From the NCBI RefSeq assembly GCF_019880585.1, contig NZ_JAINVV010000004.1, forward strand, positions 620,001 to 684,000: DNA of 64,000 bases, written 5' to 3'. The notes below the pieces were generated by a model. That model was given only the letters and a program-made list of their open reading frames with translations. It made no database searches and was not told where the DNA came from. Positions 45,825 through 53,961 of the stretch are shown here, piece after piece. The stretch's first letter is position 1. Each line of letters begins with the position of its first letter. This stretch comes from Sphingomonas colocasiae (lineage in GTDB: Bacteria; Pseudomonadota; Alphaproteobacteria; Sphingomonadales; Sphingomonadaceae). Made by a program: the position numbers and the translations under genes.

Positions 45825-47408
45825 TCAGAATTTGAGCGCCTTGACCCGCTTCACGCCAGGCAGGTTGCAGACGGACCACAGCACCGGTTCAGGCACGGGC
45901 GAATCGACCGAGAGCAGCAGCGCCGCCTCTCCGCCGGGGCCGCTGCCGCGGCGGCCGAGATGGAAGGTCGCAATGTTGACTTCGGCCTCACCCAGCGCCG
46001 ATCCGATGCGGCCGATGAAACCGGGTGCATCCTGATTGACGACATAGAGCATCTCGCCGTCGAGATCGGCCTCGACCTTGATGCCGTGCAGTTCGACGAG
46101 GCGCGGTTCGGTGTTGGAGAACAGGGTTCCCGCGACGGAGCGCTCACCCGCCTCGGTCGAGACGGTCACGCGCAGCAGCGTGTGATAATCGCCCTCGCGG
46201 TCGTGACGCACTTCGCGCACGTCCAGGCCGCGCTCGCGCGCCAGATAGGGCGCGTTGACCATGTTCACCGTGTCCGAATAGGCGCGCATCAGGCCCGAGA
46301 GCACGGCGGCGGTGATCGGCTTGGGGTTGAGCTCGGCGGCGGCGCCCTCGACCTCGACCGCGACGCCCTTGATCTTGTCGCCCTCAAGCTGGCCGACCAG
46401 CGAACCGAGCTTTTCGGCGAGCGTCATATAGGGACGAAGCTGCGGCGCTTCCTCGGCGGAAAGCGACGGCACGTTGAGCGCGTTGGTGATGCCGCCATTG
46501 ACCAGATAATCGGCCATCTGTTCGGCGACCTGGAGCGCGACATTGACCTGCGCCTCGCTCGTCGATGCGCCCAGATGCGGCGTCGAGATGAAGTTCGGCG
46601 TGCCGAACAGCGGGCTTGCCGTGGCGGGTTCCTCGACGAACACGTCGAGCGCGGCGCCGCCGACCTGACCGGAATCGAGCGCCGCCTTCAGCGCGGCCTC
46701 GTCGATCAGCCCGCCGCGCGCGCAGTTGATGATGCGCACGCCCTTCTTGGTCTTGGCGATGTTCTCGGCGGACAGGATGTTGCGGGTCTGGTCGGTCAGC
46801 GGCGTGTGCAGCGTGATGAAGTCGGCGCGGGCGAGCAGCTCGTCCAGCGTCACCTTCTCGATGCCCAGTTCCACGGCGCGCTCGGGCGTCAGGAAGGGAT
46901 CATAGGCGGCCACCTTCATCTTCAGGCCGCGCGCGCGATCGGCGACGATCGAACCGATATTGCCCGCGCCGATCAGGCCCAGCGTCTTGTTCGTCAGCTC
47001 GACGCCCATGAAGCGGTTCTTTTCCCACTTGCCGGCCTGGGTGGAGGCGTCGGCTTCGGGAAGCTGGCGGGCGAGCGCGAACATCAGTGCGATCGCATGT
47101 TCGGCGGTGGTGATCGAATTGCCGAACGGGGTGTTCATCACCACCACGCCCTTGGCGGAAGCAGCGGGGATATCGACATTGTCGACGCCGATGCCGGCAC
47201 GCCCGACGACCTTCAAATTGGTCGCGGCATCCAGGATTTCCTTCGTGACCTTGGTGGCGGAGCGGATCGCGAGGCCGTCATACTGGCCGATGATCGCGAT
47301 CAGTTCTTCCTTGGTCTTGCCGGTGATCTCATCGACTTCGACGCCGCGCTCGCGGAAGATCGCGGCGGCCTGGGGATCCATTTTGTCGGAAATAAGGACT
47401 TTTGGCAT
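45825..47408 (-). CDS. serA: D-3-phosphoglycerate dehydrogenase
   Basis: SerA oxidises 3-phosphoglycerate with NAD+ in the first step of serine synthesis. The ATG at 47408, with GGAG 9 bases upstream, gives 527 residues starting MPKVLISDKMDPQAAAIFRE. The NAD site is GLIGAGNIGSIVADRARGLK. Catalytic residues are in IINCARGGLIDEAALKAAL (Arg, Glu) and ISTPHLGASTSEAQ (His). The C-terminal parts are an ASB domain and an ACT domain ending VKRVKALKF. This long form is the usual bacterial type 1 enzyme. It follows serC after 141 bases occupied by a GC-rich repeat. Confidence 0.96.
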   Translation of the reverse strand: MPKVLISDKMDPQAAAIFRERGVEVDEITGKTKEELIAIIGQYDGLAIRSATKVTKEILDAATNLKVVGRAGIGVDNVDIPAASAKGVVVMNTPFGNSITTAEHAIALMFALARQLPEADASTQAGKWEKNRFMGVELTNKTLGLIGAGNIGSIVADRARGLKMKVAAYDPFLTPERAVELGIEKVTLDELLARADFITLHTPLTDQTRNILSAENIAKTKKGVRIINCARGGLIDEAALKAALDSGQVGGAALDVFVEEPATASPLFGTPNFISTPHLGASTSEAQVNVALQVAEQMADYLVNGGITNALNVPSLSAEEAPQLRPYMTLAEKLGSLVGQLEGDKIKGVAVEVEGAAAELNPKPITAAVLSGLMRAYSDTVNMVNAPYLARERGLDVREVRHDREGDYHTLLRVTVSTEAGERSVAGTLFSNTEPRLVELHGIKVEADLDGEMLYVVNQDAPGFIGRIGSALGEAEVNIATFHLGRRGSGPGGEAALLLSVDSPVPEPVLWSVCNLPGVKRVKALKF

Positions 47409-47426
47409 TGCTTCATTCTCCACTCT

Positions 47427-47540
47427 CCCTCTCCCGTTTGCGGGAGAGGGCTGGGGTGAGGGCAATTTCGGGAAAGCGCGCCTCGGCTGGTCGGGCCCTC
47501 ACCCGACCTCGCGTCGCTCGGCCACCCTCTCCCGTGAACA
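47427..47540. repeat. GC-rich intergenic repeat between serC and serA
   Basis: CCCTCTCCCG (47427-47436) pairs with CGGGAGAGGG (47441-47450) around TTTG. A second pair, GGGTGAGGG (47454-47462) and CCCTCACCC (47496-47504), encloses the next part, and CCACCCTCTCCCG returns near 47522-47534. This is the CCCTCTCCC/GGGTGAGGG style of dispersed repeat seen in many proteobacteria. It fills nearly all of the serC-serA gap and may reduce read-through or stabilise the RNA. Confidence 0.85.
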
Positions 47541-47549
47541 GGCGAGGGG

Positions 47550-48740
47550 TTATGCGGCCTTCACGGTCGCATAGGCCCAGTCGAGCCAGGGGCCGAGCGC
47601 TTCGATATCGGCGGTCTCGACGGTGGCGCCGCACCAGATGCGAAGCCCTGCGGGCGCATCGCGATAGCCGGCGATGTCATAGGCCGCGTCCTCTGCTTCG
47701 AGCAGCGAGGCGAACTTCTTGATCATCGCCTCGTCCGCGCCCTCGACCGTCAGGCAGACGCTGGTGGTCGAACGCGTCGCCGGATCGGGGGCGAGATGGC
47801 CCAGCCAGTCACGGTCGGCGACGATCCGGTCGAGCGCCGCCGCATTGGCGTTCGCCCGGCCGATCAGCCCTTCGAGGCCACCGATCGACTTCGCCCATTC
47901 GAGCGCGAAGATCGCGTCCTCGACGGCCAGCATCGATGGCGTGTTGATGGTTTCGCCCTTGAACACGCCTTCGGCCAGCGCACCCTTGGAAACCAGACGG
48001 AACACCTTGGGCAGCGGCCATGCGGGCGTATAGCTCTCTAGCCGCTCGACCGCGCGGGGGCCGAGGATCAGCACGCCATGCCCGCCTTCGCCGCCCAGCA
48101 CCTTCTGCCACGAGAAGGTGGCGACATCGATCTTGTCCCACGGAATATCGTAGGCGAAGACCGCGCTGGTCGCGTCCGCGAAGGTCAGGCCTTCGCGAGT
48201 CTCGGGGATCCAGTCGCCATTCGGCACGCGTGCGCCGGACGTGGTGCCGTTCCAGGTGAACAGCACATCGTTGGTCCAGTCGATCTGCGTCAGATCGGGG
48301 ATATGGCCATAATCGGCGCGCAGCACGGTCGGATCGATCTTGAGCTGCTTGGCGGCATCGGTGACCCAACCTTCACCGAAGCTCTCCCAAGCGAGCGCGG
48401 TGACGGGGCGGGCGCCGAGCATCGTCCACATCGCCATTTCGAAGGCGCCGGTGTCGGATCCGGGAACGATGCCGATGCGATGCGTATCGGGCAGGCGCAG
48501 CATCTCGCGCATCAGGTCGATGGCGTATTGCAGTCGCGCCTTGCCGATCTTCGAACGGTGCGAGCGGCCGAGCGAACCCGTCGCGAGGCGCTCAGCCGAC
48601 CAGCCCGGAGGCTTGGCGCAGGGACCTGAGGAAAAATGGGGGCGCGCCGGCTTGGTGTCGGGGCGAGTCGTCGCGATATCGTGCGCATCGCGCAGAGTCG
48701 CAGAAGCGTGCGCATCGCGCACCGGCGGGGTATTCGTCAT
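47550..48740 (-). CDS. serC: phosphoserine aminotransferase with N-terminal extension
   Basis: SerC moves the amino group from glutamate to 3-phosphohydroxypyruvate. The 396-residue protein is longer at the start than the E. coli enzyme. The core begins near residue 33 ([20 protein letters not shown]). The PLP Lys is in [16 protein letters not shown], and [20 protein letters not shown] and FLNGTTSG-like [14 protein letters not shown] follow the family. A strong GGAGAG site 8 bases before the ATG at 48740 supports the long start. The first 32 residues contain [13 protein letters not shown], an imperfect duplication coded by two 15-base direct repeats. It is the first gene of the serC-serA pair. 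Confidence 0.94.
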   Translation of the reverse strand: MTNTPPVRDAHASATLRDAHDIATTRPDTKPARPHFSSGPCAKPPGWSAERLATGSLGRSHRSKIGKARLQYAIDLMREMLRLPDTHRIGIVPGSDTGAFEMAMWTMLGARPVTALAWESFGEGWVTDAAKQLKIDPTVLRADYGHIPDLTQIDWTNDVLFTWNGTTSGARVPNGDWIPETREGLTFADATSAVFAYDIPWDKIDVATFSWQKVLGGEGGHGVLILGPRAVERLESYTPAWPLPKVFRLVSKGALAEGVFKGETINTPSMLAVEDAIFALEWAKSIGGLEGLIGRANANAAALDRIVADRDWLGHLAPDPATRSTTSVCLTVEGADEAMIKKFASLLEAEDAAYDIAGYRDAPAGLRIWCGATVETADIEALGPWLDWAYATVKAA

Positions 48741-48890
48741 GTCAGTCTCTCCTTACAGAGAGCACGCGCTGCGTTGGGACAGCGTGGCCCGGCGCCGCTC
48801 CTAAAGTCGCGCCCGCCGGTGTCAAGCGACGAGTTTGTGAAACCGATATCTTAGGATGTTGTTAACCATCGATGGCCTAGGGTTCGCGCC

Positions 48891-49595
48891 ATGGTTTCGC
48901 TTCGTGGAAATCGGATTTTCCTGGCCGGGCCGCTGGTTGCCGTGATGGCGCTGGCGGCCTGTGTCGGTGCTCCGGACGTTCGCAGGAGCGTGCCGGTCAA
49001 GCGGCCGGTGGCACAGAAACCGGTCCTGACTCCCGCGCCGCGCTTCGCCGACGACGTTTCGACTCGCCAGTGCATGGCCGATCTCGGCGCGGCTTCGGTG
49101 CAGTACAGCGCCTTGCCTGACCGCCAGTTCGATGGCGGCTGTTCGACGCTGGGCAGCGTGAAGCTGATCGATATCGGCACGCCCGTCACCAATCTCGGCG
49201 CGATGACCTGTCCGCTGGCGAAGAATTTCGCCGCCTGGGCACGTTATGGCGTGCGCCCGGCGGCACGGCAGATCCTGGGCGCCGAAGTGGTGAAGATCGA
49301 GACGATGGGCACCTATAATTGCCGCACCGTCAACGGCAATGGCGGTGCCACCGGCCGGCTTTCCGAACATGCGCACAGCAATGCCGTCGATGTCGCCGCC
49401 TTCGTGCTCGACGATGGCCGCCGCATCGCGGTGCGCGGCGGCTGGAAGGAAGGGACGAGCAGCGAACGCGCTTTCTTGAAGACGATCCACAACTCGGCGT
49501 GCAAGCGATTCGCGACCGTTCTCAGCCCCGATTACAATGCGGCGCATTACGATCACTTCCATCTCGACATGGGGCGGGGGCCCTTCTGCCGTTGA
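48891..49595 (+). CDS. extensin-like lipoprotein, peptidase-M15-like
   Basis: The 234-residue protein has a lipoprotein signal ending LAVMALAAC-like (VMALAAC, Cys24), so it is likely lipid-anchored. The C-terminal two thirds match the extensin-like_C family, with CMADLGAASVQYSALPDRQF, SEHAHSNAVDVAAFVL and AAHYDHFHLDMGRGP. The HxxxxxxD and HFH patterns resemble zinc sites of D-Ala-D-Ala peptidases (M15 clan), so a cell-wall role is plausible. Several Cys residues may form disulfides. A CtrA-like TTAG-N7-TTAAC site lies 25 bases before the ATG. It is divergent from serC and followed by a LOG-family gene after 30 bases. Confidence 0.88.
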   Translation: MVSLRGNRIFLAGPLVAVMALAACVGAPDVRRSVPVKRPVAQKPVLTPAPRFADDVSTRQCMADLGAASVQYSALPDRQFDGGCSTLGSVKLIDIGTPVTNLGAMTCPLAKNFAAWARYGVRPAARQILGAEVVKIETMGTYNCRTVNGNGGATGRLSEHAHSNAVDVAAFVLDDGRRIAVRGGWKEGTSSERAFLKTIHNSACKRFATVLSPDYNAAHYDHFHLDMGRGPFCR

Positions 49596-49625
49596 GGGCT
49601 TGGGCTATCCGCCAAAGCCCGCTAA

Positions 49626-50504
49626 ATGCCCTCGATGACTGACAAGATCGTACCCAGCCGGGTTTTCCCCCAAGCCAAGCAGGATGCCGAAAAGGCCAAG
49701 CAGGGCGTTTCGACCCCCCAGACCGAGCATCCCGCCTACAGGCTCGCATTCCAGGACACGGATTTTCTGCTGCGCGAGGATCTGCGCCCCGTCCGTTTCC
49801 AGCTCGAACTGCTCAAGCCCGAATTGCTGCTCGATGAAGCCAAGATCGCGTCGATGTTCGTCTTCTATGGATCTGCGCGTATCCCCGAGCCCGAAAAGGC
49901 GGCGGCGCTGCTCGATCTGGCGACCGACGACGCCAGCCGGCGTATCGCCGAGCGGCTGATCGCAAAGTCCAGATATTACGAGGTCGCGCGCGAACTCGCG
50001 CGGATCGCCAGCCAGAGTCCGCGCGACACCGAGGGCTGGCGTCATTTCGTCGTCTGTTCGGGCGGCGGCCCGTCGATCATGGAAGCCGCGAACCGGGGCG
50101 CCGCCGATGTCGGCGCCGAGACGGTGGGGCTCAATATCGTGTTGCCGCACGAACAGGCGCCAAACCCCTATGTCACGCCGTCGCTGAGCTTCCAGTTCCA
50201 CTATTTCGCGCTGCGCAAGATGCATTTCCTGCTTCGCGCCCGCGCGCTGGCGGTCTTCCCCGGCGGCTTCGGTACGTTCGACGAGACGTTCGAACTGTTG
50301 ACCCTGATCCAGACCGGCAAGATCAAGCCGATTCCGGTGCTGCTCTTCGGCCGCGAATTCTGGGAGCGCGTGGTGAATTTCGATGCGCTGGTGGAAGAAG
50401 GGGTGATCGCCGCGCGTGACCTCGATCTTTTCCACTATGTGGAAACGGCGGAGGAGGCCTGGGCGATCGTGCAGGATTTCTATTCGGAGCCTGCATCGGC
50501 CTGA
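49626..50504 (+). CDS. LOG-family protein (TIGR00730-like)
   Basis: The 292 residues match the LOG family of nucleoside 5'-monophosphate phosphoribohydrolases. The signatures are VVCSGGGPSIMEAANRGAAD and the PGGFGTFDETFEL motif, whose Gly, Thr and Glu form the active site. The first 80 residues extend beyond the short plant-like LOG proteins, as in many bacterial members. It likely releases a base from AMP or a modified adenosine monophosphate. The biological substrate is unknown in bacteria. Two in-frame ATGs (49626 and 49635) are possible starts. It follows the extensin-like gene closely. Confidence 0.92.
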   Translation: MPSMTDKIVPSRVFPQAKQDAEKAKQGVSTPQTEHPAYRLAFQDTDFLLREDLRPVRFQLELLKPELLLDEAKIASMFVFYGSARIPEPEKAAALLDLATDDASRRIAERLIAKSRYYEVARELARIASQSPRDTEGWRHFVVCSGGGPSIMEAANRGAADVGAETVGLNIVLPHEQAPNPYVTPSLSFQFHYFALRKMHFLLRARALAVFPGGFGTFDETFELLTLIQTGKIKPIPVLLFGREFWERVVNFDALVEEGVIAARDLDLFHYVETAEEAWAIVQDFYSEPASA

Positions 50505-50551
50505 CCACGGATCCATTCGTTCGAAAATGACGATCTTGGCCGCAGCGCGTA

Positions 50552-51139
50552 TCAGGCCAGCGTCTTCATCCAGAACTGCATGGGCTTCTCGGTTTCGGCC
50601 GGCTCGCCGACATCCTTCCATGAAAAACCGGTGGTGATGCCGTCGAGCAGGCCGTAGCCGCGCTTGCGCCAGAACGAATCGAGCGGCGAATAGTCGGCAG
50701 GACGGGCAGGGTGGCCCGTCGGGCGGATCACCGCGCAGAAGGTCGCGTGGTCGCGCCCCAGCGCCCGCGCATGCGCTTCGCGACCGTCGAAAAAGGCATG
50801 GCCCAACCCATGGCCGCGATAGTCGGGCAGCAGCACCGATTCGCCGAAATAAAGGATCGTCGAAAGATCATGGCCGCGCGCTTCGAACGGGGCGGCGAAT
50901 TCGGCCGCATGATCTTCCATCGGCGCGGCGGTCGCGGCGCCGATCAGCCGATCGCCGTCGAACGCGCCGATCACGATCGCGCCGGGGCTGTCGGCATAGG
51001 CCCTTAGATAGGCGCGCTCATAGTCGATGTCCCCATCGTAGAGATAGGGAAAGGCGCGGAAGACGGCGATCCGCAACGCCGCCAGATCGTCGATCCGCTC
51101 GCCGAGCGCTGGCCCGGCGAGCGGTTCGACGCGGATCAA
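50552..51139 (-). CDS. GNAT N-acetyltransferase
   Basis: The 195-residue GNAT protein has the acetyl-CoA loop LLPDYRGHGLGHAFFDGREA near residues 107-127, with the R/Q-x-x-G-x-G/A pattern. Other features are VFRAFPYLYDGDIDYERAYL near the start and PLDSFWRKRGYGLLDGI at the end. The substrate is unknown. Its ATG overlaps the cytochrome c stop by 4 bases (51136-51139), so it is coupled to that gene. The pairing with a cytochrome has no obvious biochemical reason; similar pairs occur in sphingomonads. Confidence 0.88.
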   Translation of the reverse strand: MIRVEPLAGPALGERIDDLAALRIAVFRAFPYLYDGDIDYERAYLRAYADSPGAIVIGAFDGDRLIGAATAAPMEDHAAEFAAPFEARGHDLSTILYFGESVLLPDYRGHGLGHAFFDGREAHARALGRDHATFCAVIRPTGHPARPADYSPLDSFWRKRGYGLLDGITTGFSWKDVGEPAETEKPMQFWMKTLA

Positions 51140-51777
51140 TGCGCGGCGGGTGCCGCGGCGTTGGCAGCGGGTGCTGCTTCCGCGGCATTTTCCGCCGGCG
51201 CCGCGCCATTGGCGGCGGGGGCGGCAGCCGTATCGGCGGCGGCAGGCGCCGCAGCGGCCGGAAGCGGCAGGTTCGAACCCTGCGCGTTCAGGTAAACGAG
51301 CAGATTCGCGCGATCCTCCGGCTTGGAAAGGCCGGCGAAGGTCATCTTCGTGCCGGGCGCGAACTTGCGCGGGCTGGCCAGCCAGGCATCCATCTTCTGG
51401 AAGTCCCAGTTGCCGCCGACACCCTTCAGTGCGTCGGAGAAGGCGAAGCCGCCCTTGCCGTGGCCGATCTCTTCACCCATCGTCCCATAGAGATTGGGGC
51501 CGATGCCGTTCGCGCCACCCTGGTTGATAGTGTGGCAAGCCGCGCACTTCTTGAAGACGTCTGCGCCCTTGTTGGCGTCGGCCGCCGGCAGCAGCGTCGC
51601 GATATCGATCGCTTCGGCCGCGCCGCCGCCACCCGCCGGATCGGCGTCCGCGACCTCGTAGCCGGGCTTTTCAGGCGCTTCCGCATGGAAGTACATGCCG
51701 CTGGCGATCGAAGCGCCCAGTGCCACGATCCCCGCAAACAAGGTCCAGCCTGCGATCGTGTTGAACCTGTCGTCCAT
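51136..51777 (-). CDS. membrane-anchored c-type cytochrome (CycM-like)
   Basis: The ATG at 51777 has GAGGG 8 bases upstream and gives 213 residues. A single N-terminal anchor (WTLFAGIVALGASIASGMYF) holds a class I cytochrome c domain in the periplasm. The heme motif is KKCAACHTINQGG (CxxCH). The sixth ligand is Met in APGTKMTFAGL. The C-terminal 50 residues are almost all Ala, Pro and Asn (AAAPAANGAAPAENAAEAAP), a flexible tail. It probably shuttles electrons between the bc1 complex and terminal oxidase. The gene is divergent from pheA and is followed by a coupled acetyltransferase gene. Confidence 0.93.
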   Translation of the reverse strand: MDDRFNTIAGWTLFAGIVALGASIASGMYFHAEAPEKPGYEVADADPAGGGGAAEAIDIATLLPAADANKGADVFKKCAACHTINQGGANGIGPNLYGTMGEEIGHGKGGFAFSDALKGVGGNWDFQKMDAWLASPRKFAPGTKMTFAGLSKPEDRANLLVYLNAQGSNLPLPAAAAPAAADTAAAPAANGAAPAENAAEAAPAANAAAPAAH

Positions 51778-51892
51778 CAGAATCCCTCTGTTCGTCCCGC
51801 ATTCGAATGGCGCTCCCTTTAAGAGCCAGTGTCGAGCATCGCAAGCGCGGCTTGTGCCGAATCCGCTTCCTGCGTAAGCGGCTCGCCCTATC

Positions 51893-52783
51893 ATGGAAAA
51901 ATATCCCGCCCCCGCCCGCCCGATCGTCGCCGCCATGCTGGAGGCCGCAGCCCGCGAACCCGCGCGTGCCGTAGCGTTTCAGGGCGCCCCGGGCGCCAAT
52001 TCGCATCTGGCGGTGGAACAGGCGCTGCCAGGCGCCCTGCCGCTCCCCTGTTTCAGTTTCGAGGATGCGATCGATGCGGTGAAGGAGGGGCAGGCGGGTT
52101 GCGCGCTCATCCCGATCGAGAATTCGCTGCATGGCCGCGTCGCGGACATGCATTTCCTGCTGCCCGAATCCGGGCTGGTGATCACCGGCGAGTATTTCCT
52201 GCCGATCCGGTACAGCCTGATGGGGCTGGGCCCGATCGAGGGGATCCGGGATGCGGTGAGCCATCCCCAGGCGCTGGGGCAGTGCCGCCGCTGGCTGCGT
52301 GCGCGCAACATCACGCCGGTGCCCTATGCCGACACTGCCGGTGCCGCGGCGCTGGTCGTCGAAATGAACGATGCCGGGGTGGCCGCGCTGGCGCCTCCGC
52401 TCGCGGCGGGCATCTACGGGCTGGAGACGCTGGCCGAGGGGCTCGCCGATTCGGAAGACAACGTCACCCGCTTCGTCGTGCTGGCGCGTGAAGCGCGTGC
52501 CGAACAGCCTGAAGGCAAGCTGATGACCACCTTCATCTTCGAGGTGAAGAATATTCCGGCCGCGCTCTACAAGGCGATGGGCGGCTTCGCGACCAACGGC
52601 GTCAACATGACGAAGCTGGAAAGCTATCAGCGCGGCGGCAGCTTCGCTGCGACCGAATTCTTCACCGATATCGAGGGTTCGCCCGATGATCCGGCGGTGA
52701 AGCGCGCGCTGGAGGAACTGGCGTTCCACACCAAATGGGTGCGCATGCTGGGCACCTATCCGCAGGCGCGCCCGCGCGGGTAG
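51893..52783 (+). CDS. pheA: prephenate dehydratase
   Basis: PheA decarboxylates and dehydrates prephenate to phenylpyruvate in phenylalanine synthesis. The 296-residue protein has only the dehydratase and ACT domains, with no chorismate mutase. The start of the catalytic part is AVAFQGAPGANSHLAVEQAL; IPIENSLHGRVADMHFLLPE and SEDNVTRFVVLAREA (with the catalytic Thr) follow. The ACT domain is TTFIFEVKNIPAALYKAMGG with GVNMTKLESYQRGGSFAATE. The ESRP motif of E. coli is ESYQ here, as is usual in alphaproteobacteria. Two different repeats fill the 264 bases after the stop. Confidence 0.95.
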   Translation: MEKYPAPARPIVAAMLEAAAREPARAVAFQGAPGANSHLAVEQALPGALPLPCFSFEDAIDAVKEGQAGCALIPIENSLHGRVADMHFLLPESGLVITGEYFLPIRYSLMGLGPIEGIRDAVSHPQALGQCRRWLRARNITPVPYADTAGAAALVVEMNDAGVAALAPPLAAGIYGLETLAEGLADSEDNVTRFVVLAREARAEQPEGKLMTTFIFEVKNIPAALYKAMGGFATNGVNMTKLESYQRGGSFAATEFFTDIEGSPDDPAVKRALEELAFHTKWVRMLGTYPQARPRG

Positions 52784-52804
52784 TCGGGTGACCGTTGCGG
52801 CTTA

Positions 52805-52906
52805 GAGCGGGCTGCGCGCATATGAATCGCGTGGCCCGCTCCAGATGTTTGTGATCGCATCGTTTTTACGGAAAACCGGTTCCCACTTTTCCGCACGATG
52901 CTCTAG
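52805..52906. repeat. alphaproteobacterial dispersed repeat ending in CTCTAG
   Basis: GAGCGGGC (52805-52812) and GCCCGCTC (52834-52841) form a hairpin. The following part contains GGAAAACCGGTTCCCACTTT and ends GCACGATGCTCTAG. A degraded relative lies at 62411-62476. The last CTAG is shared with the start of the foldback element at 52903. It codes for nothing visible. Confidence 0.75.
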
Positions 52907-53051
52907 GACCAATCGACATTCAGCCCATACCGGCCTGCAAATGGCGCTTTTCCGTGCTTCCGGTGCTCACGTACGATAAGTACGCTGCGCTCCGGGTCAC
53001 GAAAAATCACCATTTTCGACTCGGTCTGAACTGAATGTCGATTGGTCCTAG
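52903..53051. repeat. 149-base foldback (MITE-like) element
   Basis: The ends are perfect 21-base inverted repeats: 52903-52923 starts CTAGGACCAATCGACATTC, and 53031-53051 is its complement. Inner segments also pair (AAATGG with CCATTT, CCGTG with CACG, CGTAC 52970-52974 with GTACG 52980-52984), so the element folds into one long hairpin. It has no gene. The right end supplies the TAG stop codon of the S1/P1 nuclease gene on the minus strand (53048-53050). It is likely a mobile or formerly mobile non-autonomous element. Confidence 0.9.
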
Positions 53052-53893
53052 CCCAGCGCTTCATCGAGCAGCCGCGCCAGCCTCAGTCCGCCGCGCTCGA
53101 CCTGCAGCCGCAGCGGCTGGATGAGCGTTTCGATCGTCTCGTTCGACAGTTTCGAGCGTTCCTGTGCCGGCCCCGTGCAGGGATCGCCGCCATAGGCGCT
53201 GGCATAGACGGTGTCGCGCGCGACCTGCCAGCTTTCCCGGCTCCAGTCCTCGGTGGTGCCACCGTTCATCGCCGCGCGTTCCTCGGCGGAATAGATGCGT
53301 ACCAGCGGTGGCGGCGTCGAGATCGCGCGTTCGGCCAGATATCCGTCCCAGATCGCATGCAGATTGAGCCTTTGCGTCACAAAGTCGCCATAGGCCGCGC
53401 GCGCGCGATTGCCGCCCAGATCGCTCTTGTCGCCGGCATGGAGCGGCTGATGCAGGTCGCCGACGAAATGGACGAGAAAGACGAGCGCCATCAGGCGCTC
53501 GCGCTCCGGCACCGATTTGTCCTTGAGCAGCTTCAGATTGCGATCGACCTGCGCCGAGACGCAATTGCCGTCACGGCAGGCCGCCTTCAGGTCGAACGGC
53601 TTGCAGATATCGACATTCTGATAGTGCCAGGAATAGGCGTAGGAAAAGCGCAGGCCGAGCTCCTTGGCACAGTCGGGCCAATAGCTCGCCAATTCGATCG
53701 TATTGACCGGGCAGGTCGGCGTTTCCAGCAAGCGTCCCTTGCTGAGTAGCGCGTCGATCGCGGTGCGCGCCTTGGGTGTCACATTGCGATACGCGATCGC
53801 GCCGACGGTTTCATGGCCATATTCCCACCAGGCCTGGGCCGGGGCGGGCACCAGCAGGAACAGCGTGGCGAGGAAGGCGAGGAGGCGAGTCAT
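53048..53893 (-). CDS. secreted S1/P1-type nuclease
   Basis: The 281-residue protein has a signal peptide ending PAPAQA, so the mature chain starts WWEYGHETVGAIAY. The first Trp is a zinc ligand in S1/P1 nucleases. Further ligands are in FSYAYSWHYQNVD, VFLVHFVGDLHQPLHAGD (HxxxD) and LGGNRARAAYGD. Three zinc ions cut single-stranded DNA and RNA and remove 3'-phosphates. The protein probably works in the periplasm or outside the cell. The stop codon TAG lies within the foldback element, so the present C-terminus may have been altered by its insertion. Confidence 0.92.
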   Translation of the reverse strand: MTRLLAFLATLFLLVPAPAQAWWEYGHETVGAIAYRNVTPKARTAIDALLSKGRLLETPTCPVNTIELASYWPDCAKELGLRFSYAYSWHYQNVDICKPFDLKAACRDGNCVSAQVDRNLKLLKDKSVPERERLMALVFLVHFVGDLHQPLHAGDKSDLGGNRARAAYGDFVTQRLNLHAIWDGYLAERAISTPPPLVRIYSAEERAAMNGGTTEDWSRESWQVARDTVYASAYGGDPCTGPAQERSKLSNETIETLIQPLRLQVERGGLRLARLLDEALG

Positions 53894-53961
53894 CGCCGAC
53901 GCTGTACCAGCAGCGACCGCTTTCGCGCCACCCTCTCGACGTTCCGCGCGCGGGCGGTTCG

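Noticed and set aside
51268-51280. A tRNA-like GGTTCGAACC sequence
   Set aside because: It lies inside the cytochrome c gene and has no cloverleaf around it.
52560-52720. Loss of Phe feedback in PheA because ESRP reads ESYQ
   Set aside because: As far as I recall, ESY at this place is common in alphaproteobacterial PheA, so it is not an oddity of this genome.
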